In this document: positions 25,098 to 34,035 of the stretch, piece by piece
Numbering within the stretch: position 1 is the first letter of the stretch
Layout of the letters: each line of letters starts with the position of its first letter
Assembly (NCBI GenBank): GCA_963801255.1
Contig: CAWDEC010000006.1
Location: 558,001-622,000 of the forward strand
From: JAICXG01 sp963801255
Lineage (GTDB): Bacteria; Verrucomicrobiota; Verrucomicrobiia; Chthoniobacterales; UBA10450
Direction of reading: 5' to 3'
DNA length: 64,000 nucleotides
Notes under the pieces: generated by a model
Told to the model about the DNA's origin: nothing
The model's database searches: none
What the model saw: only the letters and a program-made list of their open reading frames with translations
Position numbers and translations under genes: made by a program

Positions 25098-26753
25098 CTA
25101 ATGAGCTCGGATATTTGGCGTAGGTTGGGTGTGCGCTTTGAGGATGTGCAGCACTTCGGCGATCGCCTGCGGATTTTGATGCGCGCGGTGATCGGAGGGA
25201 ACGATATGTTCGCTTTCCGCACCTTCCATGTGCGAGCTCCAATAGGGAACCACGCCATCGCTTGAGTTGGGCGAATCGCTCCGGCCGCGATCGCCGATGA
25301 TCGTGTCGTAGGGGATGCCCGGCGTCATTGGAATGGTATTGATCGCATTCACGAATCGGCTCTTCGGGGAAAGCGTATCGACCCCGTTGGCTCGACGTTT
25401 TGGTTTCAATTCTTCCTCGCGAATATGAGCGGTGGCGCGCAGCATCTCCTCGCTCGCTGCGCTGGTGAGCGCGGGATCGCGAATCAGCAGCCTCGAGAGG
25501 CTGTGCAACCATCCGGTGGCGAGATCACTGCCGCGCAAAGGCGCTGCGATGAAAATCATTCGTCCGATCTCCGGGCGATGACGGAAGAAAAGCTCCTTGC
25601 GAAAATACTCGCGAATATGCGGCGAGAGCGGAACCTCGTCGGGTGGCCGGCCGAAGATTTTCATCCAAAGGTCGTTGCCGCTGTCAGTAAGCAACAACCG
25701 GCTAATGCAACCACCCATGCTGTGACCAATCACCACCATGGGCTTTAGCTTGGGGAATTGTTTTTCAACGCGGTCGAGTTCTTCACGCAAGATCGCCGCG
25801 GAGTAAGGATAGGGATAACCGCTCGGGTAACTGTAGAACCAAAACTGATAATTCTTCCGGATAATCGGATCGCCGCGCAGGGTGTTGATCATCGGCGTCC
25901 AGGTCGCCTGCGAATCCATTAGTCCATGAATGACAAGGATGACGGTCTTGGTTGGGTCGAATGGTTGTAGTCGCTCGATCGCCGCGGTGTGCGCGAATTT
26001 TTCAGGATCAATCAAACGCGAGAATTCATGTTTCTGAGGATCTGTTTCCTGAAGCATGACGGCCAGCGGCACGGTAAAATCCGCCGCCAGCGGAACCGTG
26101 CGACCGTTAAAAATGACCGTCTCTTCCGTCAGCGGATCTTCGAACGCCAGCACGCACCGCTGGCCCTCGAAATGAGCGACGACGGTGACGGAATAGAAGA
26201 TGCGTGACGGTAAGAAATCGCGCTTGGCGTTCTTATTCGGCTCTCGTTCCACTGCGACAATCGCCGCTCCGATTCCCGGCCGGATGGTCCGTTCGGTGAC
26301 ATATTTTCCATGGACGTCGTATTCATCCGCCGGCGTGAAGTCATAGCGCAGTGCCTCCCACTCTGGACGGGGGTCGGGCCGACATGTCAGCACGAAATCT
26401 CCCTTTGGTCCCGGGATGGTCAGGGGCGCCGTCCATGGATTCAGTTTTGCGGCGTGCACGATTTGGAAAATGCGTGCGATACCGAAGTTGTAATCGCGGA
26501 CCGCAGTTGCGTTTTCGGGGTCGCGATCGAGCTCTCTCGCGGCTGCTTGAATTCCTGCCAGGCAATCACCAAGCGCCGCGAGCGGCTGCGTTTGTTCTTC
26601 ACGCATCGCCTTGCTGATTTCTTCTTCAGCGGAAGCGAGCGCCCCGGTGCCGGCCGGCCCACTTAGATGAGGCTCTCGATGCCACACCTCCACGTACTTA
26701 TCACAGCCGCTGAGCAGCAGCAGGCTGCAGAGCACGCACAGTTGCGCGCGCAT
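25098..26753 (-). CDS. Lipoprotein alpha/beta hydrolase (lipase/esterase-like), copy 1
   Basis: 551 aa with a lipoprotein signal peptide (LLLLSGC). The C-terminal half is an alpha/beta-hydrolase: the oxyanion block VILVIHGLMDS, the nucleophile elbow GHSMGG with Ser345, and a probable catalytic His in VPSDHRAHQNPQA. The N-terminal 250 residues have no recognised domain but are conserved in the second copy at 27949-29658, including LNPWTAPLTIPGPKGDF. It follows the L,D-transpeptidase gene by 11 bp, suggesting a cell-envelope role. Substrate unknown (lipid, ester or acylated wall component). Confidence 0.82.
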   Translation of the reverse strand: MRAQLCVLCSLLLLSGCDKYVEVWHREPHLSGPAGTGALASAEEEISKAMREEQTQPLAALGDCLAGIQAAARELDRDPENATAVRDYNFGIARIFQIVHAAKLNPWTAPLTIPGPKGDFVLTCRPDPRPEWEALRYDFTPADEYDVHGKYVTERTIRPGIGAAIVAVEREPNKNAKRDFLPSRIFYSVTVVAHFEGQRCVLAFEDPLTEETVIFNGRTVPLAADFTVPLAVMLQETDPQKHEFSRLIDPEKFAHTAAIERLQPFDPTKTVILVIHGLMDSQATWTPMINTLRGDPIIRKNYQFWFYSYPSGYPYPYSAAILREELDRVEKQFPKLKPMVVIGHSMGGCISRLLLTDSGNDLWMKIFGRPPDEVPLSPHIREYFRKELFFRHRPEIGRMIFIAAPLRGSDLATGWLHSLSRLLIRDPALTSAASEEMLRATAHIREEELKPKRRANGVDTLSPKSRFVNAINTIPMTPGIPYDTIIGDRGRSDSPNSSDGVVPYWSSHMEGAESEHIVPSDHRAHQNPQAIAEVLHILKAHTQPTPNIRAH

Positions 26754-26764
26754 CTCGATGCGAA

Positions 26765-27763
26765 TTAGTTCGCGGCGAAGTAAGTGGAATCAGCCACTGG
26801 TTTTCGCACCACCGGGCGATCCGTTACAATCACGGTGGTGCCCGGACGGATTTGATCCGCGACCTTCTGCCCGAATTCAGGACTGAAATGCAGACGCGAA
26901 GCTAATTTTTGCGGATCGATGCTGCGGCCTTGGCCATCCACTCGCATCCAGCGTCCTGCCTCGCGACCCGGCGCAAGCTGGCTCGCTTGTCCGGTGCTGC
27001 CTTCGAGCAAAGTGAAAACGTGCTCGCCGAGACGGCCTCTTCCGTCCACATCGAGCGCGGCCCGGCCGATTGGGTTGCCGTTTCTGTAGACATATAGTGC
27101 GTGATCGCCGGCACTAACCACGATGGTGATGGGTCCAGCTTCACTCCGCTCCGGATGCCAATCGTAATCATTCGCACCTAGAGGCCGGAGCATACCGGGC
27201 TTGAAATCTTTTGGCGCGAGCATCATGCCTGGGTTCGAGGCCAGATGCGGCGTCGGGGTTTTGCCGTCGCCTACGACGACAGTTCCGCCACTTGAGGTAG
27301 CCTGGAAAAGCAATACCGAAAAATCATATGGCAGCCGCACGCAGCCGTGACTGGCTGCATAGCCCGGTAACTGGCCGGAATGCATCGCGATTCCGCTCCA
27401 GGTGAGCCGCTGCATATAAGGCATGGGAGCGTTGTCGTACTTCTTGGAACGATGGGTCGACTTCTTCTCCAGGATGGAGAATACACCGCCAGGCGTGTCG
27501 TGGCCTTTCGAGCCGGTGCTGATGCTCGAGCGCCCGATGAGAATTCCGTTGCGATAAACGTGCATCGTCTGTTGCGGGATGCTGACCAGCACCACCACTG
27601 GACCTTCAGGAGAAAGCCGCGAATTCCACCAATACTCACCGGGTTTGAGTGGCCCCGTTGGCTTGCCGGTTGGAGTGCCTTTGGTGTGAAAAGAAGGCTG
27701 CTCCATCGCTTGTGAAGACGTGAGCAGACCGAGGCAGAGGCTAAGGATGGTGATGAATTTCAT
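26765..27763 (-). CDS. L,D-transpeptidase (YkuD domain), exported
   Basis: Forms 3-3 peptide cross-links in peptidoglycan or attaches proteins to it. A signal peptide (about residues 1-19) is followed by a YkuD domain (about 55-160) with the catalytic motif SHGCVRLP, Cys141, preceded by the conserved His of AMHSGQLPG. A second repeat-like region (GPITIVVSAGDHALYVYRNGNPIG, about 205-260) resembles the start of another YkuD-type domain but lacks the Cys motif. 332 aa. First of a two-gene operon with a lipoprotein hydrolase, and a palindromic operator lies 56 bp upstream. Confidence 0.88.
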   Translation of the reverse strand: MKFITILSLCLGLLTSSQAMEQPSFHTKGTPTGKPTGPLKPGEYWWNSRLSPEGPVVVLVSIPQQTMHVYRNGILIGRSSISTGSKGHDTPGGVFSILEKKSTHRSKKYDNAPMPYMQRLTWSGIAMHSGQLPGYAASHGCVRLPYDFSVLLFQATSSGGTVVVGDGKTPTPHLASNPGMMLAPKDFKPGMLRPLGANDYDWHPERSEAGPITIVVSAGDHALYVYRNGNPIGRAALDVDGRGRLGEHVFTLLEGSTGQASQLAPGREAGRWMRVDGQGRSIDPQKLASRLHFSPEFGQKVADQIRPGTTVIVTDRPVVRKPVADSTYFAAN

Positions 27764-27819
27764 ACGCTGGCTTTGAAGGGCAAGTGTAGACAGGATAAAC
27801 GCTGCCGTCTAGTGACATT

Positions 27820-27831
27820 GGATCTTCGTCC
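27820..27831. promoter_or_regulatory. Palindromic operator upstream of the L,D-transpeptidase operon
   Basis: Core GGATCTTCGTCC with flanks CATT and TAT. One base of the left arm differs (GGAT for GGAC). It lies 56 bp before the start codon. Confidence 0.55.
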
Positions 27832-27948
27832 TATGCCAGCGCTACTTACTCGGATCTGCGACGGGCGTGTCTTGGTATGGCAAGGCGTCGAGCGGTCGAG
27901 ATAGTCGGGTCAGATGAGAGATTGCACGAGCCCCGCTTCGATCTCGCA

Positions 27949-29658
27949 TCATTTCGCCGCTTGTCCCACTGGAGAGGGCGCGCGCCTTGCATGACTGTCC
28001 GGATGAGGGATCGGTCGATGCTGGCCTTGGCCCGTTAAATGCAACCGAAGGATACGGCGCACTTCCGCGATCGCTTCTGGATTCGCCGGCGAACTATGAT
28101 TTGAGGGAACGATGAGTTCTGACTGAGCGCCGTCCAGATGAGAGCTCCAATATGCGACTACGCCGTCACTGCTGTTTGGCGTGTCGCCGTGTCCGCGATC
28201 GCCGATGATCGAGTGATAGGGGATTCCAGGCGTGATCGGGAGTTTGTTCACCTCAAGCACGAACCGATTATGAGGAGAGAGTGTGTCGATACTGTTCGGC
28301 AACCTTTTCGCTTGGACGGCCCCTGGATCTTGCGTCGCGGCAGTGATCGCCGTGATAGGCACGGTCGCTACCAGTAATGGGATCTTCACAAAGGTGGCAG
28401 CGAACCGGCCCATCCAATTGCTCGCCAGGTCGCTTCCGCGATGTGGCGTGGACATGAATATTACTCGCTTCACTTCCGGCCGATGATTGAAAATGAGTGA
28501 TTTTACGAGCAGTTCGCGCGTCTCGCTGGACAGCGCGGTTTCCGATGGCGGTTTGCCAAAGAAGTGATCCCAGATCTTTTGGTCGGCGTCGGTGATCATG
28601 AGCCGACTAATCATCCCACCCATACTGTGGCCAATGAGAACGATGCCTGTGTGATCTGGAAATGCCCGATCCACTCCATCGAGCTCGGCCCGAAATAATG
28701 CCGCGGAATAAGGATAGGGATAACCGCTTGGGTAACTGTAAACCCAGAACTGATAACGGCGCCGGATCTCGGGGTCCTCGTAGAGAGCGTTAATCAACGG
28801 AGTCCAGCTCGCCGGCGTATCCTGCAAACCGTGCACAAAGATAACCGGGATTCGCTTAGGATCATAAACTTGCAGGCGAGTCAATCGGGCTGTGTCGGCG
28901 TATTTCTCCGGACGCAGGAGACGCGAGAGCCCAAGTTTCTCCGGACGTTCCCGGGTCAAACCAACCGCGAGAGGAGCGGTAATATCCGCGGCCAGCGGAT
29001 AACTGTGTCCATCGAGAGAAACCCGATCGGTCACTAATGGTTGGAAAAACTCGAGCTCGGCGAAGTGACCGCGAAAGCGGATGATTCCCGTCGCTCCCGC
29101 GTATAGCCGGCGCGAAGCGAATTTCTCTCGAAAGTCTTTCTTCTCCTCCCGGCCGACCGCCACGACCGGGGCACCGACTCCGCTGATGGTAACCCGCTCC
29201 CGAAGATATGCTCCGCCAATCGTGAGGCTGTCGCTCGGAATGATTTCGTAGGCCGCCGGATCACGATCTGTTCCGACCTGGCGCTTGGTCGTTAAGATGT
29301 AATCACCAGTTGGGCCAGGCACCGTGAGCGCGTGATCCCAGGGGTTGAGGCGTGCATCCTCGATGACTCCGATCGCACGCGCGACCGAGAAATTGTAAAG
29401 GTCGCGGGCCGCTCGATCGTCGGGATAGCGCGTTAACCGACTTGAAGCCGTTTGTGCGGCGGCGAGATATTCACCCAGAGCGCCCAATGGATCGCGGGGC
29501 GCCTTTTCTTGCGCTTCGCGCAGCTGTTGCGCGGTTGAAACAAGCGTTGGCTCTCGAGTGCCGTTGGCTGCCAAATGCGGAGTCGTCGGTTTAACGGTCG
29601 CGATATGTGCGCATCCGTTGAGACCCAGAACGAGAGTGACAACCAGAAGGCGTTTCAT
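27949..29658 (-). CDS. Lipoprotein alpha/beta hydrolase (lipase/esterase-like), copy 2
   Basis: 569-aa paralogue of the gene at 25098-26753. The lipobox is LNGC, the oxyanion block VIFVHGLQD, the nucleophile elbow GHSMGG has Ser at residue 345 as in copy 1, and the likely catalytic His is in VPSNHSSPANPEA. The shared N-terminal region includes LNPWDHALTVPGPTGDY. Both copies end in long tails; this one has an extra basic, Pro-rich end (GQHRPIPHPDSHARRAPSPVG). No convincing palindromic operator precedes it, unlike copy 1. An inferred envelope esterase of unknown substrate. Confidence 0.82.
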   Translation of the reverse strand: MKRLLVVTLVLGLNGCAHIATVKPTTPHLAANGTREPTLVSTAQQLREAQEKAPRDPLGALGEYLAAAQTASSRLTRYPDDRAARDLYNFSVARAIGVIEDARLNPWDHALTVPGPTGDYILTTKRQVGTDRDPAAYEIIPSDSLTIGGAYLRERVTISGVGAPVVAVGREEKKDFREKFASRRLYAGATGIIRFRGHFAELEFFQPLVTDRVSLDGHSYPLAADITAPLAVGLTRERPEKLGLSRLLRPEKYADTARLTRLQVYDPKRIPVIFVHGLQDTPASWTPLINALYEDPEIRRRYQFWVYSYPSGYPYPYSAALFRAELDGVDRAFPDHTGIVLIGHSMGGMISRLMITDADQKIWDHFFGKPPSETALSSETRELLVKSLIFNHRPEVKRVIFMSTPHRGSDLASNWMGRFAATFVKIPLLVATVPITAITAATQDPGAVQAKRLPNSIDTLSPHNRFVLEVNKLPITPGIPYHSIIGDRGHGDTPNSSDGVVAYWSSHLDGAQSELIVPSNHSSPANPEAIAEVRRILRLHLTGQGQHRPIPHPDSHARRAPSPVGQAAK

Positions 29659-29854
29659 GATTGGCTCTGATCGAAGGCAGCCCTGCCGAGAATCATAAGG
29701 TTAGGGTCTGGTTGCATGTAAAAGACGCGACAGTGGCGCTAAAGGAATTTGAAGATGCTCGACCTGCTCCAAGGCGCAAAAAAGAAATCGTAGTCGGTCG
29801 CTGGAGTGCCTAACGAATCACAGAATTACTGCGCGATCGAATGCCGGCGCGAAC

Positions 29855-30697
29855 TCAGGTCGCCGGCGCTTCCCTCACTTCCGTCGCAAGCTTCGCGTAA
29901 ACGCCCATCACCAGCAGGGCTGCGATCGCATAGGCCGCAATCGCTGGCACTGGCCGGTTGTCTTGCATTTGTTGCCCGGAAAGCAAGAGCGCGAGACCGA
30001 TGTGGCGGTTCGCGTTGCAGACAGACAACGTCTGAATGGTCCGCGAGGGTTCTCCTAGGAGCAGACGCGCTCCGAAAAGACATCCGAGCGCGAGAAGCAG
30101 CGCTGCAGCCGCCAGCCACAGACTCACCTGCTTCAGCGCAGGTCCCATTTTGTAGAGCAGGGCCACCAGCACCACGAGAATGATGACGTTACCGATTGGC
30201 ACGAGCGCGCGCTGCACTCGCCTCGAGAACGCGGGCACCAGCCACACGAATACCATCCCAACAAGCAAAGGCAGGAACTGCTGCTGCGCGATAACCGACA
30301 GTAACTTCATCGGCGGCACCCAGATCTCGCGTCCATAAAGCCAGCCGCCCGTTGCGACCAGCAAAGGGACAATCACCGGCGTGAGCAATCCACTCCACAC
30401 CTGGTAGCTCGCCGCCATCTGCACATCGAACCCGCGTTGCGCCGCGCCGCGCGTCATTAGCGGCGCCCCAGGTACCGCGCCAATCAGGAACAACCCTGCC
30501 GTTGCCGGCCCGTCCAGCGACAGCAGATTTCCGAGCGCGAGTGCGAGCGTCGGCGGGAGCAGAAAAGTGGCCGTAATCAAACGCGCCCATTTCGAAGGGG
30601 TGAGACGGCGCCAGTTATTCCAAATCTGTCCCGGACGCAGACTGATGCCGACCGCCAACATCAATAGGAGCACCGCGGCCTGCAGCAAATACTTCAC
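29855..30697 (-). CDS. BASS-family (bile acid:Na+ symporter-like) transporter
   Basis: 280 aa with about nine hydrophobic segments. The block CNANRHIGLALLL resembles the RNxNIGLAL element of bile acid:sodium symporter (BASS/SBF) proteins, and GAVPGAPLMTRGAAQRG fits the first Gly-rich pore loop of that family. Family members move organic acids, pantothenate and others with Na+, so the substrate cannot be stated. It appears monocistronic. About 200 bp before the neighbouring hydrolase gene and 250 bp on the other side contain no gene that I can support. Confidence 0.72.
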   Translation of the reverse strand: MKYLLQAAVLLLMLAVGISLRPGQIWNNWRRLTPSKWARLITATFLLPPTLALALGNLLSLDGPATAGLFLIGAVPGAPLMTRGAAQRGFDVQMAASYQVWSGLLTPVIVPLLVATGGWLYGREIWVPPMKLLSVIAQQQFLPLLVGMVFVWLVPAFSRRVQRALVPIGNVIILVVLVALLYKMGPALKQVSLWLAAAALLLALGCLFGARLLLGEPSRTIQTLSVCNANRHIGLALLLSGQQMQDNRPVPAIAAYAIAALLVMGVYAKLATEVREAPAT

Positions 30698-30953
30698 CGT
30701 TAACTTCTCTTATGGCCCGGTTACTTCAGACTTATCGTCGCCGCCTGGCTGATTGACATTGTGTGACTCATACTAGCGACGGCAGGCGCACAAAATGAGA
30801 GAGGAATTGTTGCTCCTTCGCTGGAGCAAGGAAGCTTCTTCATCTTCGCCAGCTCTTTTCCTTCGGCGGCGAGTCTTTCACTTCAGCGACGTAGGTCTCG
30901 AAGCCGGCCATCCGGCGGTCCGAAATGTGACTATCCCTATTGGAACTATCCGA

Positions 30954-31949
30954 CTACTGGTTCTCGCCTCCGGCCTCGTCCCCCCAGTCATCATCCGTCT
31001 CTTGCCAGCTCTTATCGGGGTCATACCGATCCATGGCTTGGAATTGCTTGAGCGTGTCGGGCCCAAGATCCTTCTCGTAAACTACGCCGTCCGGGCCGAC
31101 GATAAAGCTCTTCACTCCGGTAACCCGATATTGCGCGGGCGCAGCGGCAAGGGCGAAGCCGGCGATCATCGCGCCTTCGACAACAAAGTCCATCTGCCCC
31201 ATTCGCGCCGACGGGCCCTGGCCTTTTAGCACTTTGAAATAGTAGCCGCGAAACGGCTCGCTTTTTTCCGTGTAGCCCCGTTCGATTGCGCGGGCAATAC
31301 CCTCACCGACTGGACCACCCCACGTTCCGTCCGGATTCTGCCAGGCGAGCCCATCGTGTTTTCCAGGCGTGCTAATGACGCGCTGGGCGTACTGGTTAAC
31401 CTTGACATCGTCGTGCTTTTCCTCCGCGTATTGATGCTGCGCTTCCACGTATCCCCGACAAACGGCAATTGCATCCAGTTCGTTCGCGCCGATCCGGCGG
31501 TTGAGAATCTCTTCGCGGCCTACCTTGGTATCGAATGACCACTTACCGTTGTTTTTAACGATTGGAATCGGCACGGGAAGCTCATCGTTTCCAATTGTCA
31601 GGATGGCGCGGTTCTTATTCTTAGGATCAGCCCCTACCTTGGTCCGCTCCTTTGCCTTGGCGACGAAGGCCATCGCCCGGTTCTTATCCGCGACCGCATC
31701 TTCTGAGGTGACGATATCGTCGCTACCGGGTCCGAGAATCTCCTTTACCGCTGCGGCGTCGTATGATTCCGCGGCCTTAATCAGAGCATCCGCCGCGGCC
31801 TTCGGTGTGTTGAATTGCTGTCCCGTCGGTTGGGATACAGCCGCGTCCTTCTTGGTTTCGGGCGACGCTTGCAATATGCCGCCGATCGTGACCGTAACTA
31901 AGGCCAGCGAGACCTTTACCAGGATTGAAAGATAAGATTTTGATTTCAT
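30954..31949 (-). CDS. DUF2950 family exported protein, copy 1
   Basis: 331 aa with a signal peptide (MKSKSYLSILVKVSLALVTVTIGGILQA). The DUF2950 core runs from about residue 47: FNTPKAAADALIKAAESYD, DIVTSEDAVADKNRAMAF, GREEILNRRIGANELDAI, QRVISTPGKHDGLAWQNPDGTW, KSFIVGPDGVVYEKDLGPDT. Biochemical function unknown. It follows the DUF3300 gene by 20 bp, a pairing seen widely in Proteobacteria and Acidobacteria, and a second complete pair lies at 54.1-56.5 kb here. Likely co-transcribed from the operator-bearing promoter at about 33.4 kb. Confidence 0.88.
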   Translation of the reverse strand: MKSKSYLSILVKVSLALVTVTIGGILQASPETKKDAAVSQPTGQQFNTPKAAADALIKAAESYDAAAVKEILGPGSDDIVTSEDAVADKNRAMAFVAKAKERTKVGADPKNKNRAILTIGNDELPVPIPIVKNNGKWSFDTKVGREEILNRRIGANELDAIAVCRGYVEAQHQYAEEKHDDVKVNQYAQRVISTPGKHDGLAWQNPDGTWGGPVGEGIARAIERGYTEKSEPFRGYYFKVLKGQGPSARMGQMDFVVEGAMIAGFALAAAPAQYRVTGVKSFIVGPDGVVYEKDLGPDTLKQFQAMDRYDPDKSWQETDDDWGDEAGGENQ

Positions 31950-31969
31950 TGGGCTTCTCCTCAGTTTTC

Positions 31970-33370
31970 TTAGCGTTTTTTGCCGCCGCCGCCGCCTTTA
32001 CGCCCTCCACCTCCGCCACCACTACTCATTCCCCCGCCACCCATGCTCTTGCCCCCTCTGCTACTACTTGCCTTCGCCTGATGCCCGCTTCCTCCGCTTA
32101 TGGCACCGCCGCTGCTGCGCGAGGCAGAGCTACCCTTGTTCCCCATGTTCTTGCTGCCAATCTGGTCCGCGCCACCCGATTTTTTCTTGGCGGGCGCACC
32201 AGCCTTGCTGGCGGTACCCGCGCCACCAGGTTTCCCAGCTCCTCCGGGACCACCAGGCTTCCCAGCTCCTCCGGGACCACCAGGCTTCCCGGCTCCTCCG
32301 GGGCCACCAGGCTTTCCAACTCCTCCGGGACCACCAGGCTTCCCGGCTCCTCCGGGACCACCAGGCTTCCCAACTCCTCCGGGACCACCAGGTTTCCCGA
32401 CTCCACCGGGGCCGCCCGGCTTACCGACTCCACCGGGACCACCAGGCTTTCCAACTCCTCCCGCGCCACTCGCAGCGCGCCCGCCAAATGTATCCGCGGT
32501 CTTGCGATCCCCGTAGGGAGCGTTGCCGCGATGCTCCGGGCTATGCTGCCACTTACCTGCCTGACCTGCTTTAATGTTATTCTGCTTATTGTAATTGTTG
32601 ACGTACTTGTTGTTGACGTTGACGTTGACGTCACCCTGGTCCCAGCCACAATTCCAGCCCCAGTTATTGCCCCACGCCGCACCCAGCGCCATCGCCCCAC
32701 CGAACGCGAGCGCTCCACCAGCTATATAGCCCGGATAAGTATAACTTGGATACGGATAGGCCGGTTCGCCATAAACAACCGTGGGGTCATAGGAAGGGAC
32801 ATAAACCGCACTCGGGTCGGCCTGTTCGACGGTGATCACTTGCTCGTTCCCTACCGTCTTCGTTTCTACCTTCTGTTGCTCGCCCGTCTTTAAGGCTCCT
32901 TTGCTTTCAGCTTTCGCGCGCATCCGCTGGACGGCGGCCATCACGTCCTGCTGCTGACCGAGAAACGCATTCCCCATATCCGATGTCCACTGGATGTTCT
33001 CAGCCATGCGTTGGGTCACATCGGGGAAAGCGGCCATCGCCTGTACGCTTGGATCCCAAGGCTGCTTCGCCACCGCGTCGGCCAACGCCTGGTCTTTTAG
33101 CTCCTTGTTCTTGCCCAGCCACTGCCCTAGCTGCATGATCTCGATCGGATACGTCGAAGCCGCCAGCGTCTGCGCCAGCAGTGGATCGGGATAAAGCGCG
33201 ATCGGCGCGACTAACGAATCCAGCTGCTCGTTCGGAATCTTGGGCGCCTCCGCCGTTTCCGAAGCAGCCGCATCGGATTCGGTGTCGTTACCAAACGCCG
33301 CAGGCTGACCCATCAACAGCAGCACCGCGGGAAAAAGAGCGATAGCGCGACGGATCAGACTTGTTTTCAT
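31970..33370 (-). CDS. DUF3300 family exported protein with collagen-like repeats, copy 1
   Basis: 466 aa. After a signal peptide (MKTSLIRRAIALFPAVLLLMGQPAAFG) comes the DUF3300 domain (about residues 38-215): QLDSLVAPIALYPDPLLAQTLAASTYP, AVAKQPWDPSVQAMAAFPDV, YVPSYDPTVVYGEP. A Gly-rich helix and an Asn-rich linker follow, then about nine copies of the collagen-like unit GKP-GGP-GG(V/A), and a Gly/Ser/Lys-rich tail (ASSSRGGKSMGGGG). I chose the ATG at 33370 because it gives a proper signal peptide and leaves the operator intact. The tail suggests a fibrous or surface-exposed part. Confidence 0.86.
   Translation of the reverse strand: MKTSLIRRAIALFPAVLLLMGQPAAFGNDTESDAAASETAEAPKIPNEQLDSLVAPIALYPDPLLAQTLAASTYPIEIMQLGQWLGKNKELKDQALADAVAKQPWDPSVQAMAAFPDVTQRMAENIQWTSDMGNAFLGQQQDVMAAVQRMRAKAESKGALKTGEQQKVETKTVGNEQVITVEQADPSAVYVPSYDPTVVYGEPAYPYPSYTYPGYIAGGALAFGGAMALGAAWGNNWGWNCGWDQGDVNVNVNNKYVNNYNKQNNIKAGQAGKWQHSPEHRGNAPYGDRKTADTFGGRAASGAGGVGKPGGPGGVGKPGGPGGVGKPGGPGGVGKPGGPGGAGKPGGPGGVGKPGGPGGAGKPGGPGGAGKPGGPGGAGKPGGAGTASKAGAPAKKKSGGADQIGSKNMGNKGSSASRSSGGAISGGSGHQAKASSSRGGKSMGGGGMSSGGGGGGRKGGGGGKKR
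32224..32466 (-). repeat. 27-bp tandem repeat, about nine units, coding for collagen-like GXY triplets
   Basis: In-frame tandem repeat inside the DUF3300 gene. Each unit encodes three Gly-X-Y triplets (GKP GGP GGV or GGA). Units differ mainly by silent changes and the Val/Ala swap, so copy number probably varies between strains by slippage. Confidence 0.85.
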
Positions 33371-33408
33371 TCTGCCATTTTGCAAGCTCCGGACGGACAT
33401 CGCCCATA

Positions 33409-33420
33409 GGACCTTGGTCG
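33409..33420. promoter_or_regulatory. Palindromic operator upstream of DUF3300-DUF2950 operon, copy 1
   Basis: Core GGACCTTGGTCG with flanks CATA and TAG, 38 bp before the ATG at 33370. The second DUF3300 operon has its own version of the site. Confidence 0.65.
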
Positions 33421-34035
33421 TAGACCTGAAAATCGAGAAACAAGAGCTCTAGGTCATCGTTTTCATGCTCGCGCATGATTCTTGCCGGACAAGGGCCGCT
33501 TGGCACGATCGAGCGCGCGCCGCAGATAACGCAATCATTCAGACTCGTCGCTTGCCGTCTGTATCTCTAATGGAGTTCGCACAGCGGGATTATCACCACC
33601 GGTCGCAATTGGTCAGCGCCGTTCGGCAAATACAAGTGCTAAAGACGATCGCGCTCAGACCGAAATAAGTGGTAGCTCAAAAATTTGGCATCCTACGATG
33701 CGGCGTTGCTGGTGCCCGGCATCGAGCTAGTGAAGGCTTTCAACGTCCGGCGAGTCGAAAAAACTCGCGTCAGACCGATGCTTCTCCGACGAGCGATCGG
33801 ATGCACAGCCGCCGATAAGCAGAATTGAAAACGCAACAAATAAAGTCGCCGTTCTCGCGGAATGGGAAGAGTTGCCCAACGGGATATTTGAGGAGTTATT
33901 CCGTCCGATGCGTTCGCCGTAATTGCGGTAAAACGATAAGGCACACTTTTGGGATCTCATCTCCTGGAAGCGTAATGCAAGCAAAACTATGGGATACTGA
34001 CGAAATCGCAACCCAGCTAAGTCCCGGCGCTCAGA
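33421..34035. other. Gene-poor stretch between DUF3300 and TRIC genes
   Basis: About 600 bp in which I see no well-supported gene. The only suggestive frame is a short possible lipoprotein on the minus strand (33727-33879). No repeat, RNA gene or mobile element was recognised. Confidence 0.5.
33727..33879 (-). CDS. Possible small lipoprotein, about 50 aa
   Basis: A short frame with a convincing lipoprotein signal: basic/Ser-rich N-terminus, hydrophobic TLFVAFSILLIGG, lipobox Cys (IGGC), then a short charged tail ASDRSSEKHRSDASFF. The start is a TTG at 33879 with no clear ribosome-binding site, and an upstream TTG at 34011 is possible. It could be chance; codon statistics or homologues would decide. 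Confidence 0.3.
   Translation of the reverse strand: MGNSSHSARTATLFVAFSILLIGGCASDRSSEKHRSDASFFDSPDVESLH

Noticed and set aside
29698..29709. Possible operator before the second lipoprotein hydrolase gene
   Set aside because: Only the right half (GTCT) fits; the left half is AGGT. Too weak to list.
32224..32466. Regular repeats that could be taken for a CRISPR array
   Set aside because: The 27-bp units are directly adjacent without spacers and encode an in-frame collagen-like repeat.
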